Part shown: piece after piece, positions 25,333 to 34,893 of the stretch
Numbering within the stretch: the first letter of the stretch is position 1
How the letters are laid out: each line of letters begins with the position of its first letter
Source of the DNA: Spirochaetota bacterium
GTDB taxonomy: Bacteria; Spirochaetota; UBA4802; JAGODF01
Assembly (NCBI GenBank): GCA_029573825.1
Contig: JAKQCH010000420.1
Location: forward strand, 1-51,448
Direction: 5' to 3'
Length of the DNA: 51,448 nt
Program-made: the position numbers and the translations under genes
Notes under the pieces: model-generated
Databases searched by the model: none
Seen by the model: only the letters and a program-made list of their open reading frames with translations
What the model was told of the DNA's origin: nothing

Positions 25333-28300
25333 ATGGAAAAAGATATTCTCCAGTCGATTAAACTTGAAATAAGCAGAAGTTTTAAACTCATGCCCTATGA
25401 GAGGATTTCTCTGCATAAAGTCCTTGGTATTATGAAGTCGGAACAGGGTTTTGCGGTGTTGCTGGGAGATATCTACAAGGGGACGATAATACGTCAGAGC
25501 GCGATTTCCGTTTTAAAAAATTATGACGACCCTCAGGTGCTCGCAATTTTTGTGGAACTGCTTGGAAAACCCCTCGGCATTGAAGAGAAAATTGATATGC
25601 TTGATTATGTCGGGCGAAACGGTGGTGAAAGGGAAGTCCCCGTTGTCCTTGACATTGTTCGGGATAATATTGATGAAAACGGCAATGCCGCAGATTATTC
25701 ACTTGTTGCGAAGTGCATGAATGTGCTCAGCCTGGTGGGCAGAGGCAGTGATGAGGTATTTAATTTTTTCAGGAACATGGCTCTCGACAGGGGGCTTGCG
25801 GCGGAAATTCGTTCCCTGGCGATTATCGGGCTTTCCTCGTTTAAGAATATACCCCTTTTTGAGGAGCTGCTGAAGGATGACAATGAGGAGATATTTGGCT
25901 CTGTCTACCGGTCAATTGCGCTGCTGTGTAACAACCTCATGCGGGAGATGGAATCGAGCAGGACCGAAGAGGAGCAGATGTTCACCTATACTCCCGAGAA
26001 AGAGGACAAGGTCGTTCTTGAAATCAGGGTGCTCCTCGGGAAAATGACAATTCATTTTGAGTCGTTTCCGAACAGAGTAAAGGCTGAATATATCAACGCG
26101 ATGCTTTCGAGCAACCACCGGGAGCTTATTATTTACGCGATGAAAGCGCTTACCTCCAATGATTCAGTTTTAATTGAACGCACGCTCTATCTTCTCTATG
26201 CCAATGTTGACCGGCTCAGGGACCCCGACAAGCTCTTCAGGAACCTGATTTCGCTTTCCATGGATACGGACCGGCAGAACAAGCTGATTGTGGAAATTTT
26301 TGAGAGTTATTTCACCAGTTTGACTGAGAACAGAAAAAATATTCTCCTGACGGATAAAATATTTAATTACATTATTGTCACGCTGGAGACTTTTTTTGAA
26401 ACATATAGAAAAGAATTCATGGTGACCAGTGTAGCCGAAAAGGACTTTCCGGAAAATTTTCGGAGAATACGCCACTATATCCTTGAGCGTCTCACTCCTG
26501 AACTGAAAAACCGCATTGTCTATTATCTGCAGCATGAGGATACAACGAATATCCACAAACTGTTAGGGGGAATCGCGGAAAAAGTCCCCTTCATGCAGGG
26601 CGGCGATACTGAGGATTTTACTCTGCTGGTTGAAGTCCTCTATGATGATGATGAGAAGTCGCGGGAGATATCGGCATCACGCATCGATACGGTCAATTTT
26701 GAAAAACGGTATCTGCGGAACAGGATTGTCCGGCTCTGTGAATTGATCGGGCGGCTGAAAATCAATAATGCCGCAACGATCCTTGTGAAGATATTCAATT
26801 ATGTGAAAAAATATCAGGATGAGGATATTTTTAATGCTACTGCCCATTGCCTTTCAGTGCTGAACTATTCCTACATGCTTGGAGAACTCGAACTGCTGCT
26901 CGCCACGGGAGATCAGGCTGATCACATGAAAGGGGTGAGGCTGCTTTCGCAGTTTTCTGACCAGCGTTCGCTGACAATTCTTATTGAGTACCTGCGTGAG
27001 CGGGCCGGTGAAATCAGTGAAGTGATTAAATCTATACTGCAAATTCTGGTCAGGAGAGATCTCGGGGCGAATATCGGGGCGCAGCAGGTATTTCATAATA
27101 TAATAGAAGAAAACAGCGACCATGACATTAGAAGCGTTGCTGTTCTTTGCCTTGGACGATGCAGTTTTGAGTCTGACATGGAATATCTGAATGAAGTATT
27201 TTTTAATGTTTCGGATAATCAGTCAAAAGAAGCGGTGGTGCAGGCGATCGGCCACATCATCAGCACCGTGCCCTCGTTCAACAAGCGTCATGCGGTGGGT
27301 TTCCTTCAGGAATACCTGAAGGACCCGGGTATAAAGGTGCGTATATATTCATGCGCCCTTTTGATACAGCTGGGGCACCGGGATGCATTCAAAACAGTGC
27401 GCGATATGATGATAATAAAAAACAAGTCAATTCAGCGGGGGATACTGTCAATTCTCGGAGGACAGCGTTCCACCGAGCTCGGGTATTTTCTCATATCGCT
27501 CCTGAAAGAAGATTACGGGATTTCACATGATATTGTCTCAATTCTTAAAATGCTTCCAGAAGAGGAGCTGCGGGAAATTGATCAGTTCGTTGTAAATATA
27601 TTCAAAAAGTATGAAAGCCCGGAATCCGATCTCCTTGAGAAAAAGCGTTCGCTGCAGCTGAGCGATGAGGATAAACCAATAAAAAATCTTGATGATGTCA
27701 ACGCAACCATGCTCATCGTGGAGATTGCCGGATACAAAAGCATGGTTCAGAGCGTCAATATGTCGGAGCTTTCAGTGATCGCGGACCTCGTGAGTACAGG
27801 GATTCTTTCTGTAATCATGGATAACAAAGGTATCATAAACAGTATTGCTGACGGTGTCATCGTGGCGTATTATGAAGATGCAACCCTCGCGGCACAAACT
27901 GCAATGTATATGCTGGAAAAACTTGTTCGGGATAATCAGATGCGGAGAATCGGCCAGAAAGTTTCATTGCGTCTGATGATATCGTCGAGAAAAATGAAGA
28001 TACTGAATCAGGAGTTCGTTTTTCTCCCTGAAGATACAATAAATATTCTTTCCCGGTCCTTTCTGTATAACAGGGTTGTCATTGACGGAGTCACTGCTCC
28101 TCGTGTCATGGAGAACTATTACAGTGAACCGCTGCCGGACCACGTGTTCCGGGAATCGTTCCAGGGACAGGAATACCGGGAGATTATTTCCCCTGTGAAT
28201 TATCTCTCAAATGCGGAATCGGTCCTGAATATGTTCATAAAGCGGGTGCAGGAAAAGAGAATGCGCCAGGTTGAGCTTGATGAGGAACTGAAAAAAAGGA

Positions 28301-28506
28301 GGACTGTTTACAAATCCCCCACTGCAATCGCCTATGCACAGGCGATTGATGAAGTAGGTCGAAAGCTGAAAAATGATTTCAGCGATGTTGCCACTTATAT
28401 AGAAAGAAGAGTCACCGACAGGGAGATGGTGACCAATGTGAATAAAATGCTTAACGATTCCTATAAGCGGTTTATTATGGAAATATCCAAGATAATAGTC
28501 GAGTAG
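25333..28506 (+). CDS. HEAT-repeat protein with C-terminal cyclase-fold domain
   Basis: This 1057-residue soluble protein has no signal peptide. Residues about 1-780 are a long array of HEAT-like helical repeats, such as DPQVLAIFVELLGKP, HDIRSVAVLCLGRCSF and DPGIKVRIYSCALLIQLGH. Residues about 788-980 show the pattern of a class III nucleotide-cyclase fold: ATMLIVEIAGYKSMVQS, then GIINSIADGVIVAYY with following ATLAAQTAMYMLEKL. The first metal Asp position is Glu in VEIAGYK, and the usual GD before the second strand is AD, so activity is uncertain. The end is a charged helix (LKKRRTVYKSP onward). No partner gene is obvious. The start at 25333 has only a weak GGGA site. Confidence 0.75.
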   Translation: MEKDILQSIKLEISRSFKLMPYERISLHKVLGIMKSEQGFAVLLGDIYKGTIIRQSAISVLKNYDDPQVLAIFVELLGKPLGIEEKIDMLDYVGRNGGEREVPVVLDIVRDNIDENGNAADYSLVAKCMNVLSLVGRGSDEVFNFFRNMALDRGLAAEIRSLAIIGLSSFKNIPLFEELLKDDNEEIFGSVYRSIALLCNNLMREMESSRTEEEQMFTYTPEKEDKVVLEIRVLLGKMTIHFESFPNRVKAEYINAMLSSNHRELIIYAMKALTSNDSVLIERTLYLLYANVDRLRDPDKLFRNLISLSMDTDRQNKLIVEIFESYFTSLTENRKNILLTDKIFNYIIVTLETFFETYRKEFMVTSVAEKDFPENFRRIRHYILERLTPELKNRIVYYLQHEDTTNIHKLLGGIAEKVPFMQGGDTEDFTLLVEVLYDDDEKSREISASRIDTVNFEKRYLRNRIVRLCELIGRLKINNAATILVKIFNYVKKYQDEDIFNATAHCLSVLNYSYMLGELELLLATGDQADHMKGVRLLSQFSDQRSLTILIEYLRERAGEISEVIKSILQILVRRDLGANIGAQQVFHNIIEENSDHDIRSVAVLCLGRCSFESDMEYLNEVFFNVSDNQSKEAVVQAIGHIISTVPSFNKRHAVGFLQEYLKDPGIKVRIYSCALLIQLGHRDAFKTVRDMMIIKNKSIQRGILSILGGQRSTELGYFLISLLKEDYGISHDIVSILKMLPEEELREIDQFVVNIFKKYESPESDLLEKKRSLQLSDEDKPIKNLDDVNATMLIVEIAGYKSMVQSVNMSELSVIADLVSTGILSVIMDNKGIINSIADGVIVAYYEDATLAAQTAMYMLEKLVRDNQMRRIGQKVSLRLMISSRKMKILNQEFVFLPEDTINILSRSFLYNRVVIDGVTAPRVMENYYSEPLPDHVFRESFQGQEYREIISPVNYLSNAESVLNMFIKRVQEKRMRQVELDEELKKRRTVYKSPTAIAYAQAIDEVGRKLKNDFSDVATYIERRVTDREMVTNVNKMLNDSYKRFIMEISKIIVE

Positions 28507-28543
28507 CAGGTTTTTCTGTATTAATTAAGTTTAATGCCAGGCA

Positions 28544-28568
28544 TTCTCCCCGCCTCCGGCGGGGAGAA
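28544..28568 (+). terminator. Very stable GC-rich hairpin
   Basis: TTCTCCCCGCC (28544-28554) pairs with GGCGGGGAGAA (28558-28568), an 11-bp perfect stem with loop TCC. It follows the HEAT gene and lacks a clear T-run, so it may be a factor-dependent terminator or mRNA 3' protector. Confidence 0.4.
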
Positions 28569-28608
28569 CCCTGTAGAACGGTATCGTTTCAGTTTATAAT
28601 AACTGTTA

Positions 28609-29163
28609 TTATGAAATGATATCGGAAAATGTCGTTTTCGTTTCCCGAAAGTCATTCTTTTTAAGATGTTCATATTCTTCCGGTGTCAGAATTCTACAGT
28701 TGTGATTTTCCATGTAGAGGTCGTTCAACTCGGTTTTCTTCGCGAAAAAGGGATCTTTTTTATTCCCCGCAAATACCAGATGCAGCGATATAAAAAAAGA
28801 TATTGTCGCTGCAAATCCCAGAACAAGGCTTACCCAGAAAAGGATAGAACTTTTTCCGGCATCAAATCCCCCTGAAATGGAAAAGAGAATTACCGCGGGA
28901 ACAAGGAGTGCCGGGAACAGAATCATGAGGAGCCGGAGTCCTGTTTTTCTGCTTTTGTACAGGCAGTTGGTGCAGTACCCGAAAACATGTTCCGTTGTTT
29001 CATCAAAGGATGTGATAACTTTGTAGTGGACCCTCTTCTGGGGCTTGAAATTGGTGGGTATGTATTCGGTACGGGTTTCCACTTTTTCAATATCTCCAAT
29101 CCGGCATTCATACATGGTGTATGTTCGTTCCGTCGGTGCGCCACAGCTGATGCATTTTTCCAT
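28609..29163 (-). CDS. Membrane protein with zinc-ribbon-like N terminus
   Basis: No family was recognised for this 184-residue protein. It begins MEKCISCGAPTERTY, and a second pair occurs at FGYCTNCLYKS, so the cytoplasmic N-terminal part may bind zinc (two C-x2-C pairs). Two transmembrane helices follow (LLMILFPALLVPAVILFSI and a second at about SILFWVSLVLGFAATISFFISL), then a charged tail ending in RILTPEEYEHLKKND. GGAGG precedes the ATG at 29163. It lies 23 bases downstream of the outer-membrane protein gene on the same strand, so co-transcription is likely. Confidence 0.6.
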   Translation of the reverse strand: MEKCISCGAPTERTYTMYECRIGDIEKVETRTEYIPTNFKPQKRVHYKVITSFDETTEHVFGYCTNCLYKSRKTGLRLLMILFPALLVPAVILFSISGGFDAGKSSILFWVSLVLGFAATISFFISLHLVFAGNKKDPFFAKKTELNDLYMENHNCRILTPEEYEHLKKNDFRETKTTFSDIIS

Positions 29164-29186
29164 CGCGTCCTCCCGCAGGCAGATTA

Positions 29187-30533
29187 TTAGAAATTTATCT
29201 GAACGCCGATCATCGCTTCAATAACCGGATCATCCGATTCATGCTGAATTGCGTCGAGGGCCATGTAGGCGTCCCCGGGCAGAAATGCCCCTGCAGTCAT
29301 GAAAACTGCCACCGCTTCCTGATACTGGTACTCCAGCCGGAGATCAGCTTCGTTGCCTAACACTGTTGACGATGTGCCGTTCCATTCAAGTGTTTTGGTT
29401 GTGCGGAAATGCAGTATGCGCAGCTGCATGGTTACAGAAAAGTGAAAGATGTGCTGGAGCCTGATGCCGGTTCCATAGAGGCCGTACCAGCTTGATTCAC
29501 CGCTTCCCCGAAGCGCCAGGCCTCCGGTATTGTCAACAACGATGTTCGAGAATTCGTGGGACGCCTTGATGTCCTGAAAGGAATTTTTTGCTTCGGCACT
29601 GTTGGGGTCACCCGTGGCACCTTCCGCGACAATGCTTATCTGGGTACTGTTGAAACGGCAGCCGGCTTCAAATTCCCCGAGCCATGCGTGTATATCAGTA
29701 CGCCGGAAATCGCTATATATATCATTGATATCACGCAGATTGATGTGTCCGAAGTTGTAAATCCCTCCCGCGCTGACAAACCAGTCTCCCATGGAGAGCT
29801 TCACATGGAGCCCGGCCCAGTGGAGTGATGCTTTTCTGATATCGTCATCTTCATCCCCGTCATCAGTGGTGTAGGAGTCGTGTTCATGGGCGTAATATGC
29901 TTCACCGGAACAATAGGATGTGATGTTGAAGTTTGTCCCTGCTATGAAGATATTGTCATTTGTCTGCTTCGGAGAGTCAGAGCCCTCACCGAAGCTGTCC
30001 TCGGCATTATCGTACGCATTGATATATGCCCCGTACAGTTTCAGCTTTCTGCTGAAAAAATAACGGCTTAAATATGCGCCTGTGGCATCGCGGGCGAGGA
30101 TATATCCTCCGGGAAGGCTGAAAGGCTGCAGCCCGATGGAAAGTTCCGTGTCGCTGCTGAGTGTAAATACCGCATACACGTCCCGTGTAATTATATTGGT
30201 GCCGCCATTACCCAATGCGAAGTCGTCCTTTCCGAAGGATGAACTGATATCGAACACGGTACGAATTTCAACATCCGGCAGCACCTTGAGGTACAGGCGG
30301 CCCCGTAAAAACAGGTCCTGATAATGGACGTCGTTGTAGCTGCTGTCCGGGGGAAATGTTTCCGGCATTTTAGACTTGCTTCCCGCATACCACTGACGCA
30401 CACGGAGAAAGCCTGAAAGGTCAAGCTTTTCGAGTGTCGGGTCTATTTCGTTTGCGACTAACGCAGCGTCATGAAAAAGGGAAAGTGCAGATGTAATCAG
30501 TGTGACAATAAATACAATTTTAAAAAATCTCAT
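29187..30533 (-). CDS. Predicted outer-membrane beta-barrel protein
   Basis: This 448-residue protein has an N-terminal signal peptide (MRFFKIVFIVTLITSALS) followed by alternating amphipathic strands and turns, and it ends in the typical barrel terminus VIEAMIGVQINF with C-terminal Phe. Segments such as LSGFLRVRQWYAG, DLFLRGRLYLKVLPDVEIRTVFD and RDVYAVFTLSSDTELSIGLQPFSLPG resemble porin or alginate-export-like barrels. The substrate is unknown. It is 12 bases downstream of the solute-binding protein gene, so the two may act together in uptake across the outer and inner membranes. Confidence 0.7.
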   Translation of the reverse strand: MRFFKIVFIVTLITSALSLFHDAALVANEIDPTLEKLDLSGFLRVRQWYAGSKSKMPETFPPDSSYNDVHYQDLFLRGRLYLKVLPDVEIRTVFDISSSFGKDDFALGNGGTNIITRDVYAVFTLSSDTELSIGLQPFSLPGGYILARDATGAYLSRYFFSRKLKLYGAYINAYDNAEDSFGEGSDSPKQTNDNIFIAGTNFNITSYCSGEAYYAHEHDSYTTDDGDEDDDIRKASLHWAGLHVKLSMGDWFVSAGGIYNFGHINLRDINDIYSDFRRTDIHAWLGEFEAGCRFNSTQISIVAEGATGDPNSAEAKNSFQDIKASHEFSNIVVDNTGGLALRGSGESSWYGLYGTGIRLQHIFHFSVTMQLRILHFRTTKTLEWNGTSSTVLGNEADLRLEYQYQEAVAVFMTAGAFLPGDAYMALDAIQHESDDPVIEAMIGVQINF

Positions 30534-30545
30534 TGTTCCGAACTC

Positions 30546-31367
30546 TTATTTTTTGTTGTAGTATTCAAGCCATTCGTCAATCCGTCCCTGCCGTGTCAGT
30601 TCCAGGATAAAGGTGTCTATCTGGTTTTTTAGGACAGTGTCCCCGAAGGGGAGTCCCGCACAGATTTTTTCGTGTCTGCTGCCTCCTTGGAGCAGGGTAT
30701 AATTACCCCTTAATTCTGATGAATTGGTGTAAAGGTACTGGAGGAACAGCGAATCATGGACAAATCCGTGAGCTTGGCCGGATTTCAGTGCCTTAAGTCC
30801 CTCGTCATTCGTCGATACGATAATTTTCTGAATATCGGGAAATTCTCTGTCCAGGAGATGCTCATAGGAGCTCTTCTTCTTTACGGCAAACTTGAATCCG
30901 CTTATGTTTTTCAGGTCCCAGATTGTCCTGATCGGGTTCTGCTCAAATTTATCGCCGAAACGGGTCTGCGGGAGCCGGTGCCTGTTGGCGATGACCCCGG
31001 GGGTCATGGAAATATAGGATTCTGAAAACCATATCTTTTTAGCCCGTTCCATATTCCGGGAAAGCCCCGCCATAACAATGTCAACTTTTCCGGTTTCGAT
31101 AGCGGATATATAGTCAGTGAGACTGAGGGGCACCGTGGTTGTTCTTACTCCGAGAAATTTTCCCAGCTCCTTTGCCATTTCAACCTCCACTCCACTCCTG
31201 CCGGCATTAAAATTAAGGGGGGGATAGTGCTCCGAGATGCCTATCCTTATTTCACCTCGCTGAATTATGCTCTGGTAGATTTTCCCATGTGGCATGGTTT
31301 CCGCTGAAACAGGCAGTGCGATCATGATCAGGCATAGTGCGGCGTATAATTTTCTTACAACATTCAT
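30546..31367 (-). CDS. Periplasmic solute-binding protein (family 3)
   Basis: This 273-residue protein is a type 3 (amino-acid-like) substrate-binding protein. Signs are a signal peptide ending near VSAETM, then GEIRIGISEHYPPLNFNAGR and VEVEMAKELGKFLG, LTDYISAIETGKVDIVMAGLSRN, then YEHLLDREFPDIQKI and GLPFGDTVLKNQIDTFI. The usual RPI-like ligand-binding segment (SRNMERAKKIWFSESY) is present. No ABC permease or ATPase gene is adjacent, so it may serve a distant transporter or feed a sensor. GAGGTTATA lies just before ATG 31367. It starts an operon with the outer-membrane protein. Confidence 0.85.
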   Translation of the reverse strand: MNVVRKLYAALCLIMIALPVSAETMPHGKIYQSIIQRGEIRIGISEHYPPLNFNAGRSGVEVEMAKELGKFLGVRTTTVPLSLTDYISAIETGKVDIVMAGLSRNMERAKKIWFSESYISMTPGVIANRHRLPQTRFGDKFEQNPIRTIWDLKNISGFKFAVKKKSSYEHLLDREFPDIQKIIVSTNDEGLKALKSGQAHGFVHDSLFLQYLYTNSSELRGNYTLLQGGSRHEKICAGLPFGDTVLKNQIDTFILELTRQGRIDEWLEYYNKK

Positions 31368-31674
31368 TATAACCTCTATTTGATCAGTAAGGAAAGAGAT
31401 TCATAGCCGGCGATGATTTTCTCCGGGTATGTGTTTCATAAAAGGGGACTGAAAAGTCATGGATAACATTTTTTAAGTTTTTTTGATAAAATCAAGGGAA
31501 AAATAAAAAAAATCTGGAAATAATTGCGGGGTATTTTAAGTATGCTATTAATGTTGTGATATCTCCAGTTTTCCGCTGAAAGATACTTCACTATTGCAAT
31601 GTTTGTTGCAAGTCAACTATCTATGGAATTTAGTCACTTAATTTCCGTGTAGTTTTCTATTATTACTGGTTATT
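31368..31674. other. Divergent intergenic region upstream of rpsP
   Basis: A 307-base AT-rich stretch between the solute-binding gene and the rpsP promoter. I see no coding frame with a ribosome site and no clear structured RNA. Confidence 0.4.
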
Positions 31675-31703
31675 TTGTATTGACAAAAAAATAGCCGTAT
31701 AAT
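31675..31703 (+). promoter_or_regulatory. rpsP operon promoter
   Basis: TTGTAT (31675-31680) and a perfect TATAAT (31698-31703) are separated by 17 bases, predicting a start near 31710. A TTGACA that overlaps this region lies only 12 bases from TATAAT and is probably fortuitous. AGGAGG lies at 31724-31729 before the GTG start. Confidence 0.6.
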
Positions 31704-31737
31704 CTATTTCCCCTAACTATATCAGGAGGTAACATAC

Positions 31738-32001
31738 GTGGCCGTCAAGATTCGATTGCAGAGAGTTGGAAAAAAGAAAATGCCCTACTACAAAGTGGTA
31801 GCCGTTGACAGCAGGAAAAGGCGTGACGGGAGCTTTATTGAAAACCTTGGACAATATCAGCCGGTAGCAGATGGCGAGCAGTTCAAGGTAGATGAAGAGC
31901 GGGTAATCAGCTGGCTAAAAAATGGTGCACAGCCTACAGACACTATTGAACAGTTATTGAAAAAGTCAGGGATCTGGAAAAAGTATAACGAAGCAAAATA
32001 A
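31738..32001 (+). CDS. rpsP: 30S ribosomal protein S16
   Basis: This 87-residue small-subunit protein starts GTG-encoded [31 protein letters not shown], which is the S16 signature, and contains [35 protein letters not shown]. Length is normal. AGGAGG precedes the GTG by eight bases. It is the first gene of the rpsP-khpA-rimM-trmD-rplS-rnhB operon, which couples ribosomal proteins with rRNA and tRNA maturation factors. Confidence 0.98.
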   Translation: MAVKIRLQRVGKKKMPYYKVVAVDSRKRRDGSFIENLGQYQPVADGEQFKVDEERVISWLKNGAQPTDTIEQLLKKSGIWKKYNEAK

Positions 32002-32018
32002 TTCTACTGGAGGCGGGA

Positions 32019-32255
32019 ATGAATTATAAGGATCTGGTGGAGTATATGGTCAAATCGCTTGTCGATAATCCTGATAGTGTACAAATTCGAGAGATTGAAG
32101 GGGAAAAATCCACAATCCTTGAGCTTAAAGTCACGAAAGAAGATATTGGTAAAGTCATTGGTAAACATGGAAGGATTGCAAGGGCAATCAGAACTATTAT
32201 TAATGCCTCAGCTACAAAATCCGGCAAAAGGGTTGTGCTGGAAATACTTGACTGA
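32019..32255 (+). CDS. khpA: KH-domain RNA-binding protein KhpA
   Basis: This 78-residue protein consists of a single KH domain with the GxxG-type loop in GKVIGKHGRIARAIRTIINA and the preceding LELKVTKEDI strand. Family members (YlqC/KhpA) bind RNA and often pair with KhpB/Jag to affect cell-wall and division gene expression. A GGAGG site precedes the ATG. It follows rpsP by 17 bases and ends 5 bases before rimM, its usual position. Confidence 0.95.
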   Translation: MNYKDLVEYMVKSLVDNPDSVQIREIEGEKSTILELKVTKEDIGKVIGKHGRIARAIRTIINASATKSGKRVVLEILD

Positions 32256-32260
32256 TTAAT

Positions 32261-32782
32261 GTGCAATACTTACGAATTGGCAAAATAACAGGCGCTCATG
32301 GCTTACATGGGCGCCTTAAAGTTTTTGTTACGACTGATATACGGGAGCGCTTTGACGTTGGGCAGGAAGTGTTCCTCAAAAAGGGGGAGCAGTATAGCCC
32401 CCGCCGGATACTTGAATCCATTGAGCAGAAAGGGGCCCTGTATCTGATTGTGCTGGAAGGTGTCGAAGGCAGGGACCAGGCAATCGCCGAAAAAGGGAAT
32501 GAGCTGTATATCCCCCAATCTCTCGCTGAAGAGACAAAGGCCCTGCTTTCGCCGGATGAATTTTATCATTATGATTTGATTCAGTGTGATGTTTATTATA
32601 ATGATGTAAAGTTCGGTACCGTCGCTGATATCCTGAAGGCCGGGAGCGGGGATATCCTGCTGATTGAAGACCTCGCAGGGAAGCAGTTCATGGTTCCTTT
32701 CGTGAAAACCATGGTTGACCTGAAAGAACTGCAGCATCGCAGAATTGATATCTTCCCGGTAGAGGGACTGCTGGATATATAG
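32261..32782 (+). CDS. rimM: Ribosome maturation factor RimM
   Basis: This 173-residue protein assists 30S head assembly around S19. The N-terminal domain contains LRIGKITGAHGLHGRLKVFV. The PRC-barrel part carries DEFYHYDLIQCDVYYNDVKFGTVADIL and ends KQFMVPFVKTMVDLKELQHRRIDIFPVEGLLDI, the usual RimM pattern. Start is GTG 32261, just five bases after the khpA stop with no clear separate ribosome site, so translational coupling is likely. Confidence 0.95.
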   Translation: MQYLRIGKITGAHGLHGRLKVFVTTDIRERFDVGQEVFLKKGEQYSPRRILESIEQKGALYLIVLEGVEGRDQAIAEKGNELYIPQSLAEETKALLSPDEFYHYDLIQCDVYYNDVKFGTVADILKAGSGDILLIEDLAGKQFMVPFVKTMVDLKELQHRRIDIFPVEGLLDI

Positions 32783-32825
32783 CCCGCTGATGTGTCCGGG
32801 AAGAAAAGGGAGAGGCCCGGTTTAC

Positions 32826-33524
32826 GTGAAGTGCAGGATAATTACACTGTTCCCGGAGTTTTTCACAAGTCCCCTTTCCACGGGGCTCATGGGGAAAGCG
32901 ATTACGGCGGGAATACTTGATGTCGATATAATTGATCTGAGAACATATTCAGATGACCCGCATCGCAGATGTGATGACTACACATACGGAGGCGGAAGCG
33001 GCATGGTGCTGAAGCCGGAGCCGCTTTTCCGGGCCATTGACGCCGCTGCCGGCGAAGCGGCAACGGTGCTGTTGACATCCCCTTCGGGAAAGGTTCTGAA
33101 CCAGAAAATGGTAAAGGAACTGTACGCATCGAAGGATATCTGCATCGTGTGCGGGAATTACGAGGGTGTCGATCACCGGGTTGTTGAATCCCGCGTTGAT
33201 TTCGAGGTTTCCCTGGGTGATTATATCATCTCCGGGGGCGAATTCGCGGCCCTTGTGATACTTGACGCCGTTGCGAGATATGCCCCAGGATTCATGTCAA
33301 ACAGCGAATCGTTGCTGGATGAAAGCTTTGAGAACGGACTTCTGGAGTATCCCCATTATACGCGGCCGGAAATCTGCGGGGGGATGGCGGTGCCGGAAGT
33401 TCTTATGAGCGGCGATCATAAAAAGATTGACCTGTGGCGGCGTGGGGTGAGTATTGATAAAACAAGGTCTGTGAGGCCTGATTTATATAGAGACTATCTT
33501 ATCAGGAAAATACGAGGAGAATAA
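32826..33524 (+). CDS. trmD: tRNA (guanine37-N1)-methyltransferase TrmD
   Basis: This enzyme of about 232 residues methylates G37 of tRNA. The start [20 protein letters not shown], the SPOUT-fold knot motifs [12 protein letters not shown] and [18 protein letters not shown], and the C-terminal [19 protein letters not shown] are diagnostic. I choose GTG 32826 because it gives the normal N terminus and has GGGAGAGG about nine bases upstream. The in-frame ATG at 32790 would add 12 atypical residues without a ribosome site. It is followed by rplS after two bases. Confidence 0.95.
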   Translation: MKCRIITLFPEFFTSPLSTGLMGKAITAGILDVDIIDLRTYSDDPHRRCDDYTYGGGSGMVLKPEPLFRAIDAAAGEAATVLLTSPSGKVLNQKMVKELYASKDICIVCGNYEGVDHRVVESRVDFEVSLGDYIISGGEFAALVILDAVARYAPGFMSNSESLLDESFENGLLEYPHYTRPEICGGMAVPEVLMSGDHKKIDLWRRGVSIDKTRSVRPDLYRDYLIRKIRGE

Positions 33525-33526
33525 CA

Positions 33527-33967
33527 ATGAAGCTGATCCGTGAAATCGAAAAGGAACTGCAGCCGGTTGAAAGGGAGCTCAACTTCACTATAGGTGACAC
33601 GGTTAAGGTTCACTACAAAATAGTTGAGGGTAACAGAGAGAGAGTCCAGATTTATGAGGGCATCGTTATTGCCATTAATAACAGAGGCATCGGGAAAACT
33701 TTTACGGTCCGGAGAATTTCCTACGATGTGGGCGTTGAGCGTGTGTTTCCTCTGTTTTCCCCGCGCATCGCGAATATTGAAGTAGTGAGACAGGGAAAGA
33801 TCCGACGGTCAAAGCTGTATTTCCTCAGAGAAAGAAGAGGAAAATCCGCGAAACTGAAAGAGCGGCGGTACAAAGGCGCGACAAAAAAGGGTCCGAAGGC
33901 CTCAATGAAGGACGCTGTAGTGCCTGAAACCCCTGCTGAACTCGTTGAAACGAAAGAAAAAGAATAG
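33527..33967 (+). CDS. rplS: 50S ribosomal protein L19 with C-terminal extension
   Basis: This 146-residue protein shows the L19 core: [25 protein letters not shown]-like [33 protein letters not shown], and [26 protein letters not shown]. Standard L19 is about 115 residues, so the last ~30 residues ([34 protein letters not shown], split here at the acidic end) are an extra tail, basic then acidic. AGGAGAAT precedes the ATG. The 3' end overlaps the next gene by 23 bases. Confidence 0.95.
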   Translation: MKLIREIEKELQPVERELNFTIGDTVKVHYKIVEGNRERVQIYEGIVIAINNRGIGKTFTVRRISYDVGVERVFPLFSPRIANIEVVRQGKIRRSKLYFLRERRGKSAKLKERRYKGATKKGPKASMKDAVVPETPAELVETKEKE

Positions 33968-34619
33968 GGATTCGCAGATAGCGGTATCCTTTGACATTGA
34001 ATCTGAATGTTGTACCAATATAACGGCAGTAATTGCCGGAGCTGACGAAGCCGGGAGAGGGGCCCTTGCGGGTCCCCTTGCGGTTGGTCTTGTGGTATAT
34101 CCCCGTGAGCTCTTTTCTCATCCCCCCGAAGAATTGCTGCACCTTGTCCGTGATTCCAAAAAACTAACTCACAAAGGCAGAATCAGGGCTCTAGCATGCA
34201 TACAAATACACGCGTTATGTGTTTCCACATGCCTTGTGTCACACAGGATCGTTGACCGCCTCAATGTAAACGGGGCCACGGAATATGCCCTGCGCCGCCT
34301 TGTTGCCGGGCTTTCAATTTGTCCTGACCTCGTGCTTATGGATGGAAACTTCCGTTTGCAGGTGGGTGTTCCCGTGAAGTCGGTAGTGGGGGGGGACGGG
34401 CTTTCTCTGTCCATTGCCTCCGCCTCGATAGCCGCGAAGGTCCGGCGGGACAGTATTATGGAACGCCTCGATGTGCGGTATCCGGGTTATGGATTTAGTC
34501 AGCACAAGGGGTATGGGACGGCATTCCACCGGCACAGGATTGTGGAAATGGGTCCCTCCCCGGTGCACCGCCGCACCTATGAACCGGTAAAGAGCATGCA
34601 TTGCCCCACTTTATTTTAA
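33945..34619 (+). CDS. rnhB: Ribonuclease HII
   Basis: This 224-residue enzyme removes ribonucleotides and RNA from RNA-DNA hybrids. The N-terminal [17 protein letters not shown] holds the catalytic Asp-Glu, and [10 protein letters not shown] follows. [10 protein letters not shown] carries another acidic residue, and [33 protein letters not shown] is the diagnostic block. Only a TTG at 33945, inside rplS, gives an in-frame start upstream of the conserved domain, and no clear ribosome site precedes it, so translation is probably coupled to rplS. The true start may be a little downstream. Confidence 0.92.
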   Translation: MKRKKKNRDSQIAVSFDIESECCTNITAVIAGADEAGRGALAGPLAVGLVVYPRELFSHPPEELLHLVRDSKKLTHKGRIRALACIQIHALCVSTCLVSHRIVDRLNVNGATEYALRRLVAGLSICPDLVLMDGNFRLQVGVPVKSVVGGDGLSLSIASASIAAKVRRDSIMERLDVRYPGYGFSQHKGYGTAFHRHRIVEMGPSPVHRRTYEPVKSMHCPTLF

Positions 34620-34640
34620 AAAAAAATATACAAAAAACTT

Positions 34641-34648
34641 GCCGATAT
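34641..34648 (+). promoter_or_regulatory. Possible sigma-28 -10 element
   Basis: GCCGATAT at 34641-34648 matches the sigma-28 -10 consensus GCCGATAA at 7 of 8 positions, with an A-rich stretch where TAAA would be expected. The start codon of the downstream barrel gene is about 245 bases away, so this is only a candidate. Confidence 0.25.
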
Positions 34649-34893
34649 AGAATTTTTTATGTACCTTCCTCTAATGAAAAATTTTATACAGGGGAATGTA
34701 ATTTCCGGGAAATGCCGGTCAGTAATCTGTGTGATCATGATTCCGGGTAATCCGAATAAAGTGACATAATTATTCGGAAAAGTGGTTGCAAAATTAAATC
34801 CCCGTGGTATCAGGGAAGAAGTATAGTTTTGTGAGAGAAGTTTTAAGAAGCGTAATCGTAAAAAAAATTTTAATTTTTTTTGGAGGATTTTGT

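Noticed and set aside
31679-31703. TTGACA to TATAAT as the rpsP promoter
   Set aside because: The spacing is only about 12 bases; TTGTAT-N17-TATAAT fits better.
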